Shown here in pieces: positions 5,309 through 6,237 of a stretch of DNA of 6,237 nucleotides. The DNA comes from Candidatus Woesebacteria bacterium (lineage in GTDB: Bacteria; Patescibacteriota; Microgenomatia; UBA1400; MFAQ01). The stretch lies in NCBI GenBank assembly GCA_020052895.1, contig JAGVOE010000006.1, forward strand, positions 1 to 6,237, read 5' to 3'. A program made the translations under genes and the position numbers. Under the pieces are notes generated by a model. The model was not told the origin of the DNA. It searched no databases and saw nothing but the letters and a program-made list of their open reading frames with translations. Within the stretch, counting starts at the first letter, position 1. Every line of letters begins with the position of its first letter.

Positions 5309-5330
5309 AAAACTTACCCTATTCACATGA

Positions 5331-6237
5331 TCAACTCAGCCAAAACCACCTAATGCGTCCAAAGAATGGCATGCTCTCAGCACCGAGTTTGCCCCCAAAT
5401 GGCGTATCTGGTCTGCCTTGGAAGATTTCGCTATCAAAGGCCGTTACTTGTATGAAAATAAAATTCTTGGTCATGTGGAAGTTCTTCTTAACCGCCGCGT
5501 TAAAATGGCCAACGAAAATTTTGAACGACGTCGATCCATTAGCATCAAGTATGCCAAAAAGCGCCAGATTTCCCAGCTACCAATGGCTATTTTCCAAACC
5601 GGTACCAGGCTCTATCTCTATTATCTAGCCATTCTTCAGGTTCTCACCTTGGGTACTGCTCAAATCACCAGTAGCGCCATCGAAAGATTCATCACCAACA
5701 TCAGCCGACTAATTAGGCAAGCTAACGATGTTTTTCAAAACTACCTTTTTATCACCGACTACCAAAAGTTTATGTCTCTACCCGAGGAAAACCAGACCAT
5801 TGGAACACCAATACCAGCTACTCTTACACAAGGCATCGAATTTCGTGATGTTTGGTTTAAGTATGATCACTCTCCCCACTGGATTCTCAAAGGAGTTAAC
5901 TTTAAGGTGGGCCCCCAAGAGAATATTGCCATTGTCGGTGAAAATGGGGCTGGCAAAACTACTCTTATTAAACTAATTTGTCGCTTTTATCAGCCCCAAA
6001 AGGGTGAAATTCTCTTAAATGGTCGGAATATCACTGACTTCAATATAAAAAATTATCGGCACAGTATCTCGGCCCTGTTTCAAGATTTTGCTCAGTACCC
6101 ATTCTCCGTCGAGGACAACATCCGGTTTGGCGATATCGACAAAAAGAAAACCAAACTTGGAATTAAGAAAGCTGCCAAACTTACAGGCATTACCAACTTT
6201 GTCAACACACTGCCTTTAGGTTTTCAAAACCCTCTAG
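5331..6237 (+). CDS. ABC exporter, N-terminal half missing, 3' partial
   Basis: Encodes the rear part of a transmembrane domain and the start of the nucleotide-binding domain of a fused ABC exporter. The frame opens after a TGA at 5328-5330 and runs off the right edge, about 302 codons. Reading order: an intracellular-loop-like segment (KWRIWSALED, then LGHVEVLLNRR), a TM5/TM6-like region (RLYLYYLAILQVLTLG), linker, A-loop aromatic in VWFKY, Walker A GENGAGKTT (5937-5963) and Q-loop FQD (Gln codon 6081-6083). Signature and Walker B lie beyond the edge. In fused exporters Walker A lies near residue 370-400; here it is about 200 codons from the start of the frame, so TM1 to about TM4 are missing. 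There is no early ATG: the first candidates are TTG 5418, GTG 5475 and ATG 5505. It is probably a 5'-truncated pseudogene or a rearrangement or assembly join. Confidence 0.8.

Noticed and set aside
5291..5326. Longer start (ATG 5326) for the 97-aa protein.
   Set aside because: The TATAAT at 5301-5306 would fall inside the coding region and the added residues (MNRVSFIIIGIT) look unlike the charged body of the protein.
5353..5628. Plus-strand reading frame of 91 codons starting at 5353.
   Set aside because: It is in a different frame from the ABC exporter, which has clear TMD and Walker A similarity; this frame has none and is a shadow.

Overview
The window looks like a piece of a small, compact bacterial genome, most likely a Candidate Phyla Radiation (Patescibacteria) lineage, perhaps Microgenomates. 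The reasons are divergent but intact aminoacyl-tRNA synthetases, tightly packed genes, no recognisable Shine-Dalgarno sequence before any start I examined, two small conserved-looking proteins of unknown function, and an 8-bp repeat array of a kind I remember from such genomes. The lineage is an inference, not something I could test.

Seven genes on the minus strand form one convoy, read from about 5290 down to the left edge: a 97-aa protein of unknown function, a membrane protein overlapping it by 4 bp, a CsoR/CstR-family repressor, thioredoxin (trxA), thioredoxin reductase (trxB), arginyl-tRNA synthetase (argS) and lysyl-tRNA synthetase (lysS, cut by the left edge). The only divergent gene is on the right, plus strand: an ABC exporter whose first transmembrane half is missing and whose 3' end leaves the window.

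The most interesting part is 4366-4448, between the membrane protein and the repressor. Read on the minus strand it contains a consensus -35 (TTGACA), an 18-bp spacer and a good -10 (TATATT). The spacer holds a CsoR-family-like operator (ATACC-N6-GGTAT, with a C/G tract). Nearly the whole predicted mRNA leader is made of five tandem copies of an 8-bp repeat. The repressor keeps two cysteines but has alanine where copper-sensing CsoR proteins have histidine, which is closer to the persulfide sensor CstR. With trxA and trxB directly downstream, the simplest reading is an autoregulated thiol or persulfide-responsive thioredoxin operon that reads on into argS and lysS.

Three repeat or palindromic elements sit in or between the genes. 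The same 8-bp repeat occurs in frame inside argS. A GGGGTCGACCCC palindrome is embedded in frame in trxB. An 88-bp long-stem palindrome fills the trxA-trxB gap. No stretch over 300 bases lacks a gene, and I see no tRNA, rRNA, insertion sequence or CRISPR array.
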